From Pseudolabrys sp. (lineage in GTDB: Bacteria; Pseudomonadota; Alphaproteobacteria; Rhizobiales; Xanthobacteraceae): a DNA stretch of 64,000 nt. Below, piece after piece: positions 32,055 to 40,503 of this stretch. How positions within the stretch are numbered: position 1 is the first letter of the stretch; the number at the start of each line of letters is the position of its first letter. The translations under genes were made by a program, and so were the position numbers. The stretch is from positions 2,367,501-2,431,500 of the forward strand of contig JARYIJ010000001.1 of the NCBI GenBank assembly GCA_029980465.1. The letters run 5' to 3'. Below the pieces are notes generated by a model. It was not told where the DNA came from, searched no databases, and saw only the letters and a program-made list of their open reading frames with translations.

Positions 32055-32711
32055 ATGCGATTCATGCTCAAGACCGACGACCTCGGCAAAGGCCTGACGG
32101 AGGTCGAGGGCGAGGCGGCGCGTTCCGTCACCGGCGCCATGCGGGAAGTGACAGACGGCTTGAAGGGCGATCTTCGCGCCGACGTCGTCGACGCCGGCCT
32201 GGGGCAGCGCCTCGCCAACACCTGGCGGGGCAAGACCTATCCGGAAGGCGGCATCAGTCTCGAGGCGGCGTCCTTCGTCTGGTCGAAGGCGCCCAATATC
32301 GTCGACGCCTTCGACCGCGGCGTGACCATCAAATCGAGCCGAGGGTTCTGGCTCGCCATTCCGACACCGGCCGCCGGGGTGAAGGGTTTGAGTGCAACCG
32401 GCGCGCTGAAGCGCATCACGCCGGGGGGCTGGGAGCGCCGCACTGGCGTGCGGTTGCGCTTCGTCTATCGCCGCGGACGACCTTCACTGCTCGTCGCCGA
32501 CAACGCGCAGCTGAGCAAGAAGGGGCTGGCACGGCCGAACATCGGCCGCACCCGAGCCGGCGCTCAGTTCACGCGCCTGAAAGGACGCTCGACCGTCGTG
32601 GTGTTCATCCTAGTCCCGCAGGTCACGTTGCGGAAGCGGCTCGACATCGCCTCGATCGCGCAACGCTGGGCCGACCGCGTACCCGGCACGATCGCCAGTC
32701 GCTGGAGATGA
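32055..32711 (+). CDS. Minor tail/connector protein (gpZ-like, DUF6441)
   Basis: 218 residues: AMREVTDGLKGDLRADVVDA, GLGQRLANTWRGKTYPEGG, FVWSKAPNIVDAFDRGVTIK, FWLAIPTPAAGVKG. This reads as a DUF6441/gpZ-like connector of the tail-completion group. The C-terminal FILVPQVTLRKRLDIASIAQ is typical. It lies between the FII-like gene and the tail terminator. Its TGA overlaps a tiny membrane ORF. Confidence 0.78.
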   Translation: MRFMLKTDDLGKGLTEVEGEAARSVTGAMREVTDGLKGDLRADVVDAGLGQRLANTWRGKTYPEGGISLEAASFVWSKAPNIVDAFDRGVTIKSSRGFWLAIPTPAAGVKGLSATGALKRITPGGWERRTGVRLRFVYRRGRPSLLVADNAQLSKKGLARPNIGRTRAGAQFTRLKGRSTVVVFILVPQVTLRKRLDIASIAQRWADRVPGTIASRWR

Positions 32712-32797
32712 ACGTGAACCAGGAACGGGTTGCCATGTTCGTGACGCTCCTGTCATTCGCTTTCGTGATCGCGATCCTCGTGACGAGTCTGCGATGA
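32708..32797 (+). CDS. 29-residue single-pass membrane microprotein
   Basis: MNVNQERVAMFVTLLSFAFV followed by IAILVTSLR: one hydrophobic helix (about 9-26) with short polar ends. Its ATG overlaps the preceding TGA and its TGA overlaps the next ATG (ATGA at both ends), so it fills the gap exactly. This coupling argues strongly for translation. Function unknown; a small inner-membrane peptide inside a head-tail operon is odd. Confidence 0.6.
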   Translation: MNVNQERVAMFVTLLSFAFVIAILVTSLR

Positions 32798-33228
32798 CGA
32801 GCAAGCGCGAACAGGTGCTCGACGGCATCAAAGCGCTGATCGCGAGCGCGCTGCCGAACGCGGAGGTCAAGCGCAATCTCGCGAAGCCGGACCGCATCGC
32901 TCCGGGGGGGCTTGCGATCATTCGCGACGGCGATCCGGGCGACCCAGAGGTCATCCTCTCGCCGCTGACCTACATCTACACGCATCGCATCCCGATCGAG
33001 CTCGCGGCTTATGACACGTCCAGCCAGACCCGTGAGCAGGTGCTCGACAGCATGCTTGGAGCGATCGGCATCGCCGTGATGAACAATCGCACGCTCGGCG
33101 GTCTCTGCGATTTCATCGAGGCCGAGGCGCCCGCCACGGATGATATCGAGACCGCAGGCGCCCGTCCTGGCCGCTGGGCCGATGCCGCGATCATCGCGGT
33201 CTACGGCACGACCGATCCGCTGAACTGA
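32794..33228 (+). CDS. Tail terminator protein (gpU-like)
   Basis: 144 residues: SKREQVLDGIKALIASALPN, RDGDPGDPEVILSPLTYIYT, HRIPIELAAYDTSSQTREQV, LDSMLGAIGIAVMNNRTLGG and a RPGRWADAAIIAVYGT end. The alpha/beta pattern, length and place before the tube gene match lambda gpU-type terminators that cap the tail tube. Its ATG overlaps the microprotein stop. Confidence 0.8.
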   Translation: MTSKREQVLDGIKALIASALPNAEVKRNLAKPDRIAPGGLAIIRDGDPGDPEVILSPLTYIYTHRIPIELAAYDTSSQTREQVLDSMLGAIGIAVMNNRTLGGLCDFIEAEAPATDDIETAGARPGRWADAAIIAVYGTTDPLN

Positions 33229-33253
33229 ACCTTATCAATCATCGGAGAATCTC

Positions 33254-34195
33254 ATGGCACGCGCACGCGGCGCCAATGCCGTCATGGCTGCGGCGTTCGA
33301 AACCGTTTACGGCACGGCGCCGGTTGCCGGATACAAGAAGCTGCCGTTCGTCTCATCGGCACTCGGCGACGAGCAGAACCTGATCGCCAGTGACCTGCTC
33401 GGCTACGGCCGTGAGCCGCTGCCGCCGAGCCGCGACGTGGTAAACAACGACGGCGACGCTGTCGTGCCGGTCGACCTGCGGAATTTCGGCACGTGGCTGA
33501 AGCTCCTCATGGGAGCGCCGACGTCGGTCGATAACACCGGGGTGATCACCCACACCTTCGTGTCAGGTGCGCTGGCGCTCCCCTCGATGGCGATCGAGAT
33601 CGGCATGCCGGAAGTCCCGAGCTTCGGGATGAACGTCGGCGTGCGCGCCAACATGATGAAAATCCAGCTGCAGCGCTCGGGCCTGCTCAACGCCACGATG
33701 AGCCTGGTCGCGCAGGGCGAAACCAAAGCGGCGGTGTCGGGCGCCGGCTCTCCGACCGAGGCTGTGATCGAGCGCTTCTCGCAGTTCATGGGCGAGATCA
33801 AGCGCAACGGCGCCGCGCTCGGTCACATCGTCTCGGCAGAGCTTAACTACACCAACAATCTCGACAAGGTGGAGGTGATCCGTCCCGACGGGCGCATCGA
33901 GGACGCCGATCCGGCAATGGTCGGCGTCACCGGCACCGTGAACGTGCGCTTCGCCGATACCGTGCTGCTCGACCAGGCGACATCCGGAGACCCCTGCGAG
34001 CTCTCGTTCGGCTGGACCATCGACGCTGACAAGTCGCTGCTGTTCACGATCCACAGCGCGTTCCTGCCCAAGCCGAAAACACCGATCCAGGGGCCGGGTG
34101 GCATCCAGGCGGCGTTCGCCTGGCAGGCCGCCAAGGACCCCGTCCTGCTCAAGACCTGCACTGCCGTGCTGGTCAACGACGTCACTGGCTACTGA
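33254..34195 (+). CDS. Major tail tube protein
   Basis: 313 residues. Phage_tube_2-type sequence: AFETVYGTAPVAGYKKLPFV, DLLGYGREPLPPSRDVVNND, LRNFGTWLKLLMGAPTSVDN, FMGEIKRNGAALGHIVSAEL and VTGTVNVRFADTVLLDQATS. It polymerises into the siphovirus tail tube. The SD before ATG 33254 is GGAG. Two-domain length is longer than lambda gpV. Confidence 0.88.
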   Translation: MARARGANAVMAAAFETVYGTAPVAGYKKLPFVSSALGDEQNLIASDLLGYGREPLPPSRDVVNNDGDAVVPVDLRNFGTWLKLLMGAPTSVDNTGVITHTFVSGALALPSMAIEIGMPEVPSFGMNVGVRANMMKIQLQRSGLLNATMSLVAQGETKAAVSGAGSPTEAVIERFSQFMGEIKRNGAALGHIVSAELNYTNNLDKVEVIRPDGRIEDADPAMVGVTGTVNVRFADTVLLDQATSGDPCELSFGWTIDADKSLLFTIHSAFLPKPKTPIQGPGGIQAAFAWQAAKDPVLLKTCTAVLVNDVTGY

Positions 34196-34212
34196 CAAAC
34201 GGGACCGCAAAC

Positions 34213-34623
34213 ATGACCAAACCCAAACCCAAGCTGCCGTCCGAACGCACGCCCGCGGCAAAGATTCCGATGCTCAGGCTCGCCACAGGGCGGGAGCCGT
34301 TCTGGCGCGATATCGTCCCGGGCGTCCGCGTCCAGTTCCGGCCGATCAATGTTGCCGCGATCCTGCTCGCTCGCACCGCCGCTGCCGACGTGTTGCGCGC
34401 GGGGGGCGAGGACGCGATGGTGAAAGCTGGCGTCGCATTCACGAGTTCGCTTGCGCATTCCGGTATCGTTGCATGGGAAGGCGTCGGTGATGCCGACGGC
34501 AACCCGGTCGAGCCCACGAAAGAGACGATCGATGCGGCGCTCGAACTGTGGCCGGTGTTCGACGCGATCGACCGCCTCTATGTCGGACCGGCCCTGATCC
34601 AGGACGCCGAAAAAAACGTCTGA
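34213..34623 (+). CDS. Tail assembly chaperone gpG-like
   Basis: 136 residues, product of normal termination at TGA 34621. Core: MLRLATGREPFWRDIVPGVR, VQFRPINVAAILLARTAAAD, KETIDAALELWPVFDAIDRL. It has the mainly helical fold of gpG chaperones placed between tube and tape measure. Most ribosomes should end here; a fraction shifts frame at 34611-34617 to make the G-T fusion. Confidence 0.82.
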   Translation: MTKPKPKLPSERTPAAKIPMLRLATGREPFWRDIVPGVRVQFRPINVAAILLARTAAADVLRAGGEDAMVKAGVAFTSSLAHSGIVAWEGVGDADGNPVEPTKETIDAALELWPVFDAIDRLYVGPALIQDAEKNV

Positions 34624-34925
34624 TCGCTCTCGCCGAGTGGCACTTCGGCGGGGGCGAAGGGTATTGCGCCGCATGCCCCGACACCTGCGCCGCCTGCCCA
34701 TACCTCGAACACGAGCCGCACACTGCGGACGGCATCGCCGCCTGGGCGGTGCTCAAGCGCGCAGCCGGGCAGGTGCGCGCCGTCATGGGCGGCGTCTACG
34801 CGGTCGACTTTGCGGCGGTGCTGCTGCTCGCCGACGCGATGGGCGCGCTCAATCCGCTGCTCGTTGAACTCCTTCCCGAGGTCGAGCCGATCATCGTGCG
34901 CGCCTATGCGCGGCATAGCGACTGA
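34213..34925 (+). CDS. Tail assembly chaperone gpGT, -1 frameshift product
   Basis: About 237 residues. The gpG frame passes over A-AAA-AAC (34611-34617), shifts -1 and continues RLIALAEWHFGGGEGYC, CAACPDTCAACPYLEHE and VDFAAVLLLADAMGALNPLL to TGA at 34925. The T part has no good start of its own. In lambda the same design gives gpG and gpGT in a fixed ratio for loading tail protein on the tape measure. The T part holds four cysteines in a CxxCxxxCxxC arrangement that could bind metal. Confidence 0.85.
34611..34617 (+). promoter_or_regulatory. Programmed -1 frameshift site A-AAA-AAC
   Basis: The heptamer fits the X-XXY-YYZ rule in the gpG reading frame and lies 3 nt before the gpG stop. Slipping one base back opens the T frame exactly (CGT-CTG-ATC). 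A-AAA-AAC is a well-known slippery sequence. Confidence 0.85.
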
Positions 34926-34955
34926 GCACCACGCAAGCGCGAGCAGCAGCGACCG

Positions 34956-37900
34956 ATGTCCACGACGCAAGTCTCGATCCGCCTTGGCGTCGAGGGCAAG
35001 GCCGACGTCAAGCGCGCCTTCGACGAAGTCGGCAAGGCCGGGCAGGACGCGTTCCGCGGCGTCTCCACCTCGATGGACGCGGCCGGCGCCGCGGCTGACC
35101 GCGAGACGCAGCGGTTGCAGCGTTTGGCCCAGGCGGCCAAACAGGCGGCTGCCGCCGACCAGGCGCAGCGCGGCTTCAATGCGGTCCTCGGGGTTGATAC
35201 TTCAGCGCCGAAATCCGCCCGGGACTCCGCGGCTGTGTTCGAAGAGGCCGCGCGAGCCGCGGAAGACCTCCAGTCCCGGACCGCGGCACTGCGTGCCCAG
35301 ATCGATCCGCTCGGAGCGGCACAGGCCAAGCTCAACGCGGAAATCGCCGAGGCCAACGCGCTGTTCAAGGCCGGCGCCATTACGGCGCAGGAGCAGGCTG
35401 CGGCGCATGCCCTGGCGCAGGCGCGGTTCGACGGGACTGCCAAAGCGTTGGGCGCTGTCGGCACCAGCGGCAAGCTTACCTCTTCGCAACTCGTCAATCT
35501 GAGCTACCAGCTCAATGACGTGGTCGTGGGACTCGCGTCCGGCCAGCGCCCGATGATGGTCCTGGTCCAGCAGGGCTCGCAGATCGCACAGATTTTCGGT
35601 CCCGGCGCCGGCGTCACCGGTGTCCTGAAGGGCGTTTGGCAAGGGCTCACAAGCCTCGTCACGCCGACCACCGCGGTCGTCGCCGGCATTGCGGCGATCG
35701 GGGCGGCGGTCGGCTATTCCTATTACCGCTACATCGAGTCCCAGAAGGAGCTCGAGGTGGCGCTCGGCGGGACCGGCCGTGTGGCCGGCGCGACGGTCGG
35801 CCAGATCGAGCGCATCGCAGAGCAGTCGGCCTCGGCTGGCAAGGTCTCGGTCGCCGCGGCGCGCGAGATGGAAGCGGCGTTCCTGCAGACCGGCAGGATC
35901 GCGGTTTCGAATTTCGATGGCCTGATCAAGGTCGCCAAGAATTATGCGGCGACCACCGGCACTGATGTCGCGGCCGCCGCTAAGGAGCTCGCCGGCGCCT
36001 TCGCCGACCCGATCAAGGGCGCCGACTCGCTCAATCAAAAACTCAATTTCCTGGACGACAAGACCCGGCAATATGTCCGCACGCTTGCCGATCATAACGA
36101 TCGCACCGGCGCGCAGCGGGTTCTGCTCGACGCCCTGAAGAAGAGCCTCGTTGACGCCGCTGAGGCGACGACGGCGCTCGGCCGCGCCTGGGACTTCGTA
36201 GGACGGATGGCGTCCGGCGCCTATGACGCGCTCGGCCGCGCGATTTCCCGGGTCATCGATGGCGCCCCGATCGAGGAGCGCCTGAAGGAGCTGCAGGAGG
36301 AGCGCGCGCGTCTGCAGGCGCTGATCGAGAATCCACCCACCCGCTTCGCCGCCCAAGCCCGCAACTTCAACACGCGGATGCTGGCGCAGGTCGATGCCGA
36401 GATCGCCAAGATCGAGGCGAAGCTCGATACGATCGAGCAACGCGCCAAGGAAGCCAAGGCGAACGAACTCTCGGTGCGCGCCGGCACGGTCGCGCGCGAC
36501 CTGACGCCCGGTTTCGAAGAGCTGCAGACGCTCAAGGCGCGCGAGGCGCAGCTTCGCACAGCACTTGATGATCCGTTGATCCGGCAGAAGGTCGCCGACC
36601 TCAAGCAGGTCCAGACCGCCTATGATGCGGTCACCCGCGCCATCACGACTTGGCTCGACCCGGCCGAGAAGGCCCGGCGGCTCGACGAGCTCGAAATCCG
36701 GGCGCTGCAGGCGAAGACGCCCGAGCAGAAGGCCGCCATCGCGGAGGAGCGGCGCCGCCTCGAACTCGCCGGCCAGGCGATCCCCGTCGCGATCGCCGAA
36801 GCCGATATCACGCGGGCCGGCACGAAGGCGCGCGCCGAGGCCACGCAAGGGCTGATCGACCAAGCCCGCGTCCTCGACGTCAACACCAAGGCGACGCTCA
36901 GTCTTGCCGACGCTTGGCTGAAGGGCGCCGCAGCCGCCCAGCAGGCGGAGGTGCGCCGCAAGGCGCTTACCGAGGCGGTGCAGAACGGCGTCGACGTCGA
37001 GAGCCGCGCGCGCGATCTCCTCCGCGAGCAGATTGCCGAACAAGCGGCGCAATCGGCGAAATCCGTCAACGATCTCGGCGCCGAGGCGGAAGCGCAGCGA
37101 CGGCTCAATGACGCCGTGCTGGCCGGACGACTCTCGACCGAGCAGGCGCAGCGGCAGATGCAGGTCGAGCAGGCGCTCCGCCCGCTGCTCATCGCCCAAT
37201 CGCTTGCCGAAGGCGACGCGAAGGCCACCCTCGGGCGCGTCATCGATGCGCTGCGCGGAGCCTATGCGCGGCTCCATGGCGAGCAGGCCCGTGCCGCGGC
37301 GCTGCAGACACTCGAAGGCCAAAAGAACCAGATCGAGCTTCTGCAGAAGCAGATCGATCTCGCCGGCATGGGCGAGTCACAGCGGGCGGTCATCATCGCG
37401 CAGCTGCAGGCCGAGCAGCAGCTTCGGCAGAAAGGCATCGATCTGGCCAGCGCCGAAGGCCAGGCCATCCTGGCGAATGCCGCGTATATCGAATGGCTGA
37501 ACCAGTCGCTCGCCCACTCGCAAGGCGCGATGCAGTCCTTGCAGGGAATGACGGACACGACGTTCAATCATTTCGCGGATCTGATCGCGCAGGGCAAGCT
37601 CGACTGGAAATCCTGGGCCGATGCAGGACGCGCAGCTCTTGCCGACATCGAAAAGGAAATCCTCAAGCTCGCGGTGCTCAACCCGCTGAAGAATTTGCTG
37701 TTCGGCACCAATCTCACGACGCTCGGCGATGTCGGCGGGCTGCTTGGAGGGTTGCTGAAGGGCCTAAAATTCCACGAGGGCGGCGTCGTGGGGCTGGATG
37801 GCAGGCCGGCCACTCTGCCGGCAGCAGTCTTCCGGCATGCGCCTCGCTTCCACGACGGTGTGTTTCTTTCGCCCGATGAGGTGCCGGCCATCCTCCAGCG

Positions 37901-38081
37901 TGGGGAGCGGGTGCTCAATCGCGAAGAGGCACGAAACTACGGGACACGAGGTGCGATGGCGGTCGCGCCCATCATCAACGTCACCATCCAGACGCCTAAC
38001 CCGGCTGCCTTCCAGGCCAGCCGCACCCAGGTCGCAGCCGACCTCGCGCGTGCCGTGCGGATGGGAGTGCGGGGAACATGA
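34956..38081 (+). CDS. Tail tape measure protein (lambda gpH family)
   Basis: 1041 residues. N-terminal segment SIRLGVEGKADVKRAFDEVG, then long Ala/Gln-rich helices. TMP_2-type core LVNLSYQLNDVVVGLASGQR, PMMVLVQQGSQIAQIFGPGA; membrane-like stretch GLTSLVTPTTAVVAGIAAIG (near 230-260); coiled coil near 430-900. The lambda-type C-terminus has DLIAQGKLDWKSWADAGRAA, LADIEKEILKLAVLNPLKNL and ERVLNREEARNYG. Its length sets tail length (roughly 150 nm by the usual 1.5 A per residue rule). A minus-strand gene overlaps its last 86 bp. Confidence 0.93.
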   Translation: MSTTQVSIRLGVEGKADVKRAFDEVGKAGQDAFRGVSTSMDAAGAAADRETQRLQRLAQAAKQAAAADQAQRGFNAVLGVDTSAPKSARDSAAVFEEAARAAEDLQSRTAALRAQIDPLGAAQAKLNAEIAEANALFKAGAITAQEQAAAHALAQARFDGTAKALGAVGTSGKLTSSQLVNLSYQLNDVVVGLASGQRPMMVLVQQGSQIAQIFGPGAGVTGVLKGVWQGLTSLVTPTTAVVAGIAAIGAAVGYSYYRYIESQKELEVALGGTGRVAGATVGQIERIAEQSASAGKVSVAAAREMEAAFLQTGRIAVSNFDGLIKVAKNYAATTGTDVAAAAKELAGAFADPIKGADSLNQKLNFLDDKTRQYVRTLADHNDRTGAQRVLLDALKKSLVDAAEATTALGRAWDFVGRMASGAYDALGRAISRVIDGAPIEERLKELQEERARLQALIENPPTRFAAQARNFNTRMLAQVDAEIAKIEAKLDTIEQRAKEAKANELSVRAGTVARDLTPGFEELQTLKAREAQLRTALDDPLIRQKVADLKQVQTAYDAVTRAITTWLDPAEKARRLDELEIRALQAKTPEQKAAIAEERRRLELAGQAIPVAIAEADITRAGTKARAEATQGLIDQARVLDVNTKATLSLADAWLKGAAAAQQAEVRRKALTEAVQNGVDVESRARDLLREQIAEQAAQSAKSVNDLGAEAEAQRRLNDAVLAGRLSTEQAQRQMQVEQALRPLLIAQSLAEGDAKATLGRVIDALRGAYARLHGEQARAAALQTLEGQKNQIELLQKQIDLAGMGESQRAVIIAQLQAEQQLRQKGIDLASAEGQAILANAAYIEWLNQSLAHSQGAMQSLQGMTDTTFNHFADLIAQGKLDWKSWADAGRAALADIEKEILKLAVLNPLKNLLFGTNLTTLGDVGGLLGGLLKGLKFHEGGVVGLDGRPATLPAAVFRHAPRFHDGVFLSPDEVPAILQRGERVLNREEARNYGTRGAMAVAPIINVTIQTPNPAAFQASRTQVAADLARAVRMGVRGT

Positions 38082-38445
38082 TCACGTTGTCTCCGGCGGA
38101 CACAAGCCGAAGGTCGGGAAGAGCGCGGGCTTCGCCGTTGACGGGCGCACTTCCGCCAACCGTGGCCGGCACGCAAACGGCGCTGGAGTCCTCGCGGTGT
38201 CGTGGCAAGGCTTCGAGATAGCGCGTTGCCGTGTCGAGGCCTACCTGGCGCCCGGTACGGTCGGCGATGCACCTAGCGACCGCAGCCCAGAACCGATGTC
38301 CGGGGTGCTGCCGCTCCTGGAGCATCCGGACGCGATGGTCACGCGCGATGCCGTAAGCATCCGCTCCATGAAGCGCCATTAGTTCGTCGGCCTGACGAAT
38401 GACCTCTTCGCGACTTGCCCTTCGCTGACGCCACCAATGCAGCAT
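37996..38445 (-). CDS. Reverse-strand phage protein of unknown function
   Basis: 149 residues, LHWWRQRRASREEVIRQADE, LMALHGADAYGIARDHRVRM, FWAAVARCIADRTGRQVGLD, TATRYLEA. A small basic protein of this type (WWRxRR... FWxxVxxxIAxRTGxxxGLDTATRYLE) recurs on the opposite strand near phage tail or recombination genes in rhizobia; role unknown. It runs against the late operon and overlaps the 3' end of the tape-measure gene. The last 60 residues are low complexity. It could be expressed in the lysogen. Confidence 0.6.
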   Translation of the reverse strand: MLHWWRQRRASREEVIRQADELMALHGADAYGIARDHRVRMLQERQHPGHRFWAAVARCIADRTGRQVGLDTATRYLEALPRHREDSSAVCVPATVGGSAPVNGEARALPDLRLVSAGDNVIMFPALPSARHARGRLRPGCGWPGRQPG

Positions 38446-38538
38446 CGATATCCCTCGGCCAGCAGCGGCTACGACACGTTAACACGGCTGAGGTCCGCTG
38501 CCACTCGACCTTATTGCCCAGTCGCAACCGGATAAGTC

Positions 38539-39129
38539 GTGCCTCAGGCGTTCCGCGATATCTCGTTCCCGCCCTATGTGGCGCGTGGCGCGACCGGAGG
38601 CCCGTCGTTCTCGACGAACGTGGTGGCGCTCGCCTCGGGAGCCGAGGAGCGCAACATCCTGTGGGCAAATTCGCGCGGCAAGTGGAACATTTCGACCGGC
38701 ATCCGCACGCGCGAGCAGATGCTCGAGGTCATCGCGTTCTTTCATGTGGTGAAGGGGCGCGGCTATTCGTTCAGGCTGAAGGATTGGAACGACTATGACG
38801 CGAGCGATCAGGTCATGGTCGAGATCACATCGACGGAGTGGCAGCTCGTCAAGCGCTACAACATCGGCGGGTTCGAGCACATCCGCACCATCACCAAGCC
38901 GGTCATCGGGACCGTCACGGTCAAGATCGCGGGCTCGCCGGTTGCGCCGGCCGGCATTGATTACCTGACGGGGCAGGTCACCTTCGCGTCTGCGCCGCCT
39001 TCATCGCCGAACGCAAGTTTCGAATTCGACGTGCCGGTGCGTTTCGACGCCGACCATCTGCCGGTGCAGGCCAACGCCTGGGACCAGCAAGTGGTCTCGC
39101 AGATCGATCTCGTCGAAGTGCGCGAATAA
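38539..39129 (+). CDS. DUF2460 distal tail protein (GTA gp12-like)
   Basis: 196 residues. DUF2460 signatures: FRDISFPPYVARGATGGPSF, NSRGKWNISTGIRTREQMLE, VIAFFHVVKGRGYSFRLKDW and YLTGQVTFASAPP. In the Rhodobacter GTA this gene (gp12) makes the distal tail protein ring, and it is followed by gp13-15 homologues, exactly as here. GTG start at 38539. The 93 bp before it may hold a separate promoter. Confidence 0.92.
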   Translation: MPQAFRDISFPPYVARGATGGPSFSTNVVALASGAEERNILWANSRGKWNISTGIRTREQMLEVIAFFHVVKGRGYSFRLKDWNDYDASDQVMVEITSTEWQLVKRYNIGGFEHIRTITKPVIGTVTVKIAGSPVAPAGIDYLTGQVTFASAPPSSPNASFEFDVPVRFDADHLPVQANAWDQQVVSQIDLVEVRE

Positions 39130-39159
39130 CCGCCGCCCGAAAGACTGTCGGCCTCAAGC

Positions 39160-40056
39160 ATGCGCGACCTGTCGGCCTCAATGCGAGACAAGCTCGCAAG
39201 CGGGCTCACCACATTTTGCCATTGCTGGCTGCTGCAGCGAACCGATGGCGTCAAAATCGGGTTTACCGACCACGATGAGGATCTGACGTTTGACGGAGTG
39301 ACTTACGAGCGGCTCGCCGGCATGACGGCGTCGGCCGTCACCCAGACGCTCGCCCTGAATGTCGACACCATGGATATAGCCGGCGCGCTGCAGAGCGATC
39401 ACCTGAACGAATCCGATCTTGCCGCAGGACTCTACGACAATGCCTCACTGACTCTATTCTTGGTCGACTGGACCGACGTTAGTGATCGGGAGATCGTGTT
39501 CTGCGGCTCGGTCGGGGAGATTTCGCGCGGGCTCAACGCATTCACCACCGAGATGCGAGGCCTCTCCCATGCCCTCAACCAGGAGCGCGGGAGAATCTAC
39601 CAGCGCTCCTGCGACGCCGATCTCGGCGACAGCCGCTGCACGGTCGATCTCTCCTCGCCGACCTACAAGGGCAGCGGCACGGTCGATGGTATCGCGACCA
39701 ACCACACGTTCTCGTCAAGCGGGCTCAGCGGATACCAGGACGGCTGGTTCACCGGCGGGAAAGTGACCTGGCTCACGGGCGCCAATGCCGGCGCGATCAT
39801 GGAAGTCAAATTCCACGTCAACAACGGCGCCGAAGTCTCGTTCGAGCTCTGGGAGACCATGCCGTTCGATATCGCGCTCGGCGACACGTTCAGCGTGACA
39901 GCCGGCTGCGACAAGAGCCTCGCCACCTGCCGCGACCGCTTCAACAACGTCCCGAACTTCCGGGGCTTTCCGTACATCCCCGGAAACGACGCGGTGACGA
40001 GCTACGCGAACACCGGAGACTCAAACGATGGCGGATCGAAAGTCGGCGCGCGTTAG
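39160..40056 (+). CDS. DUF2163 tail-hub protein (GTA gp13-like)
   Basis: 298 residues. DUF2163/phage_BR0599 pattern: LASGLTTFCHCWLLQRTDGV, KIGFTDHDEDLTFDGVTYER, GRIYQRSCDADLGDSRCTVD, AGCDKSLATCRDRFNNVPNF, RGFPYIPGNDAV. Conserved cysteines (CDADLGDSRC; CDKSLATCRDRF) bind an Fe-S cluster in the GTA homologue. It forms the hub that links tube and tip. It overlaps the NlpC/P60 gene by 29 bp. Confidence 0.92.
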   Translation: MRDLSASMRDKLASGLTTFCHCWLLQRTDGVKIGFTDHDEDLTFDGVTYERLAGMTASAVTQTLALNVDTMDIAGALQSDHLNESDLAAGLYDNASLTLFLVDWTDVSDREIVFCGSVGEISRGLNAFTTEMRGLSHALNQERGRIYQRSCDADLGDSRCTVDLSSPTYKGSGTVDGIATNHTFSSSGLSGYQDGWFTGGKVTWLTGANAGAIMEVKFHVNNGAEVSFELWETMPFDIALGDTFSVTAGCDKSLATCRDRFNNVPNFRGFPYIPGNDAVTSYANTGDSNDGGSKVGAR

Positions 40057-40501
40057 CCGCGCCGAGATCGTCGCCGAAGCGCGCTCCTGGACCGGCACGC
40101 CCTATCGTCACCAGGCTTCGCTGAAGGGTGCGGGCTGCGATTGCCTCGGCTTGATCCGCGGCGTCTATCGCGTCTTCTGCGGACCCGAGAAGGAGCCCAT
40201 CACGCCCTATTCGCCCAACTGGGCGGAAGAGACCGGGCAGGAGACGCTCCGCGATGCCGCGCACCGGCACCTCGTCGAGATCGATGCCCGGCCGCTTCGC
40301 GATGGTGAGCCGCTGCGCGAAGGCGACGTGATCCTGGTCCGCGTCCGGGACCGCGGGCCCGCCAAGCACGCCGCCATCGCCTCGGGTCCGGACACGATCA
40401 TTCATGCCTACGACCGTCATGCGGTCGCCGAGAACGCGCTGCCGGCCGCCTGGCGGCGCCGGATTGCTTATGCGTTTGAATTTCCCGGCGTGATGGACTG
40501 A
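40028..40501 (+). CDS. NlpC/P60 tail peptidase (GTA gp14-like)
   Basis: 157 residues. The catalytic Cys is in GAGCDCLGLIRGVYRVF (Cys39) and the His in KHAAIASGPD (near 118). Entry motif IVAEARSWTGTPYRHQASLK is typical. It cuts peptidoglycan cross-links during DNA entry. It overlaps the DUF2163 gene and lies 2 bp before the host-specificity gene. Confidence 0.92.
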   Translation: MADRKSARVSRAEIVAEARSWTGTPYRHQASLKGAGCDCLGLIRGVYRVFCGPEKEPITPYSPNWAEETGQETLRDAAHRHLVEIDARPLRDGEPLREGDVILVRVRDRGPAKHAAIASGPDTIIHAYDRHAVAENALPAAWRRRIAYAFEFPGVMD

Positions 40502-40503
40502 CG

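Noticed and set aside
35202..37322. 706-codon open frame opposite the tape-measure gene
   Set aside because: Antisense shadow of Ala-rich coding sequence; no domain-like sequence.
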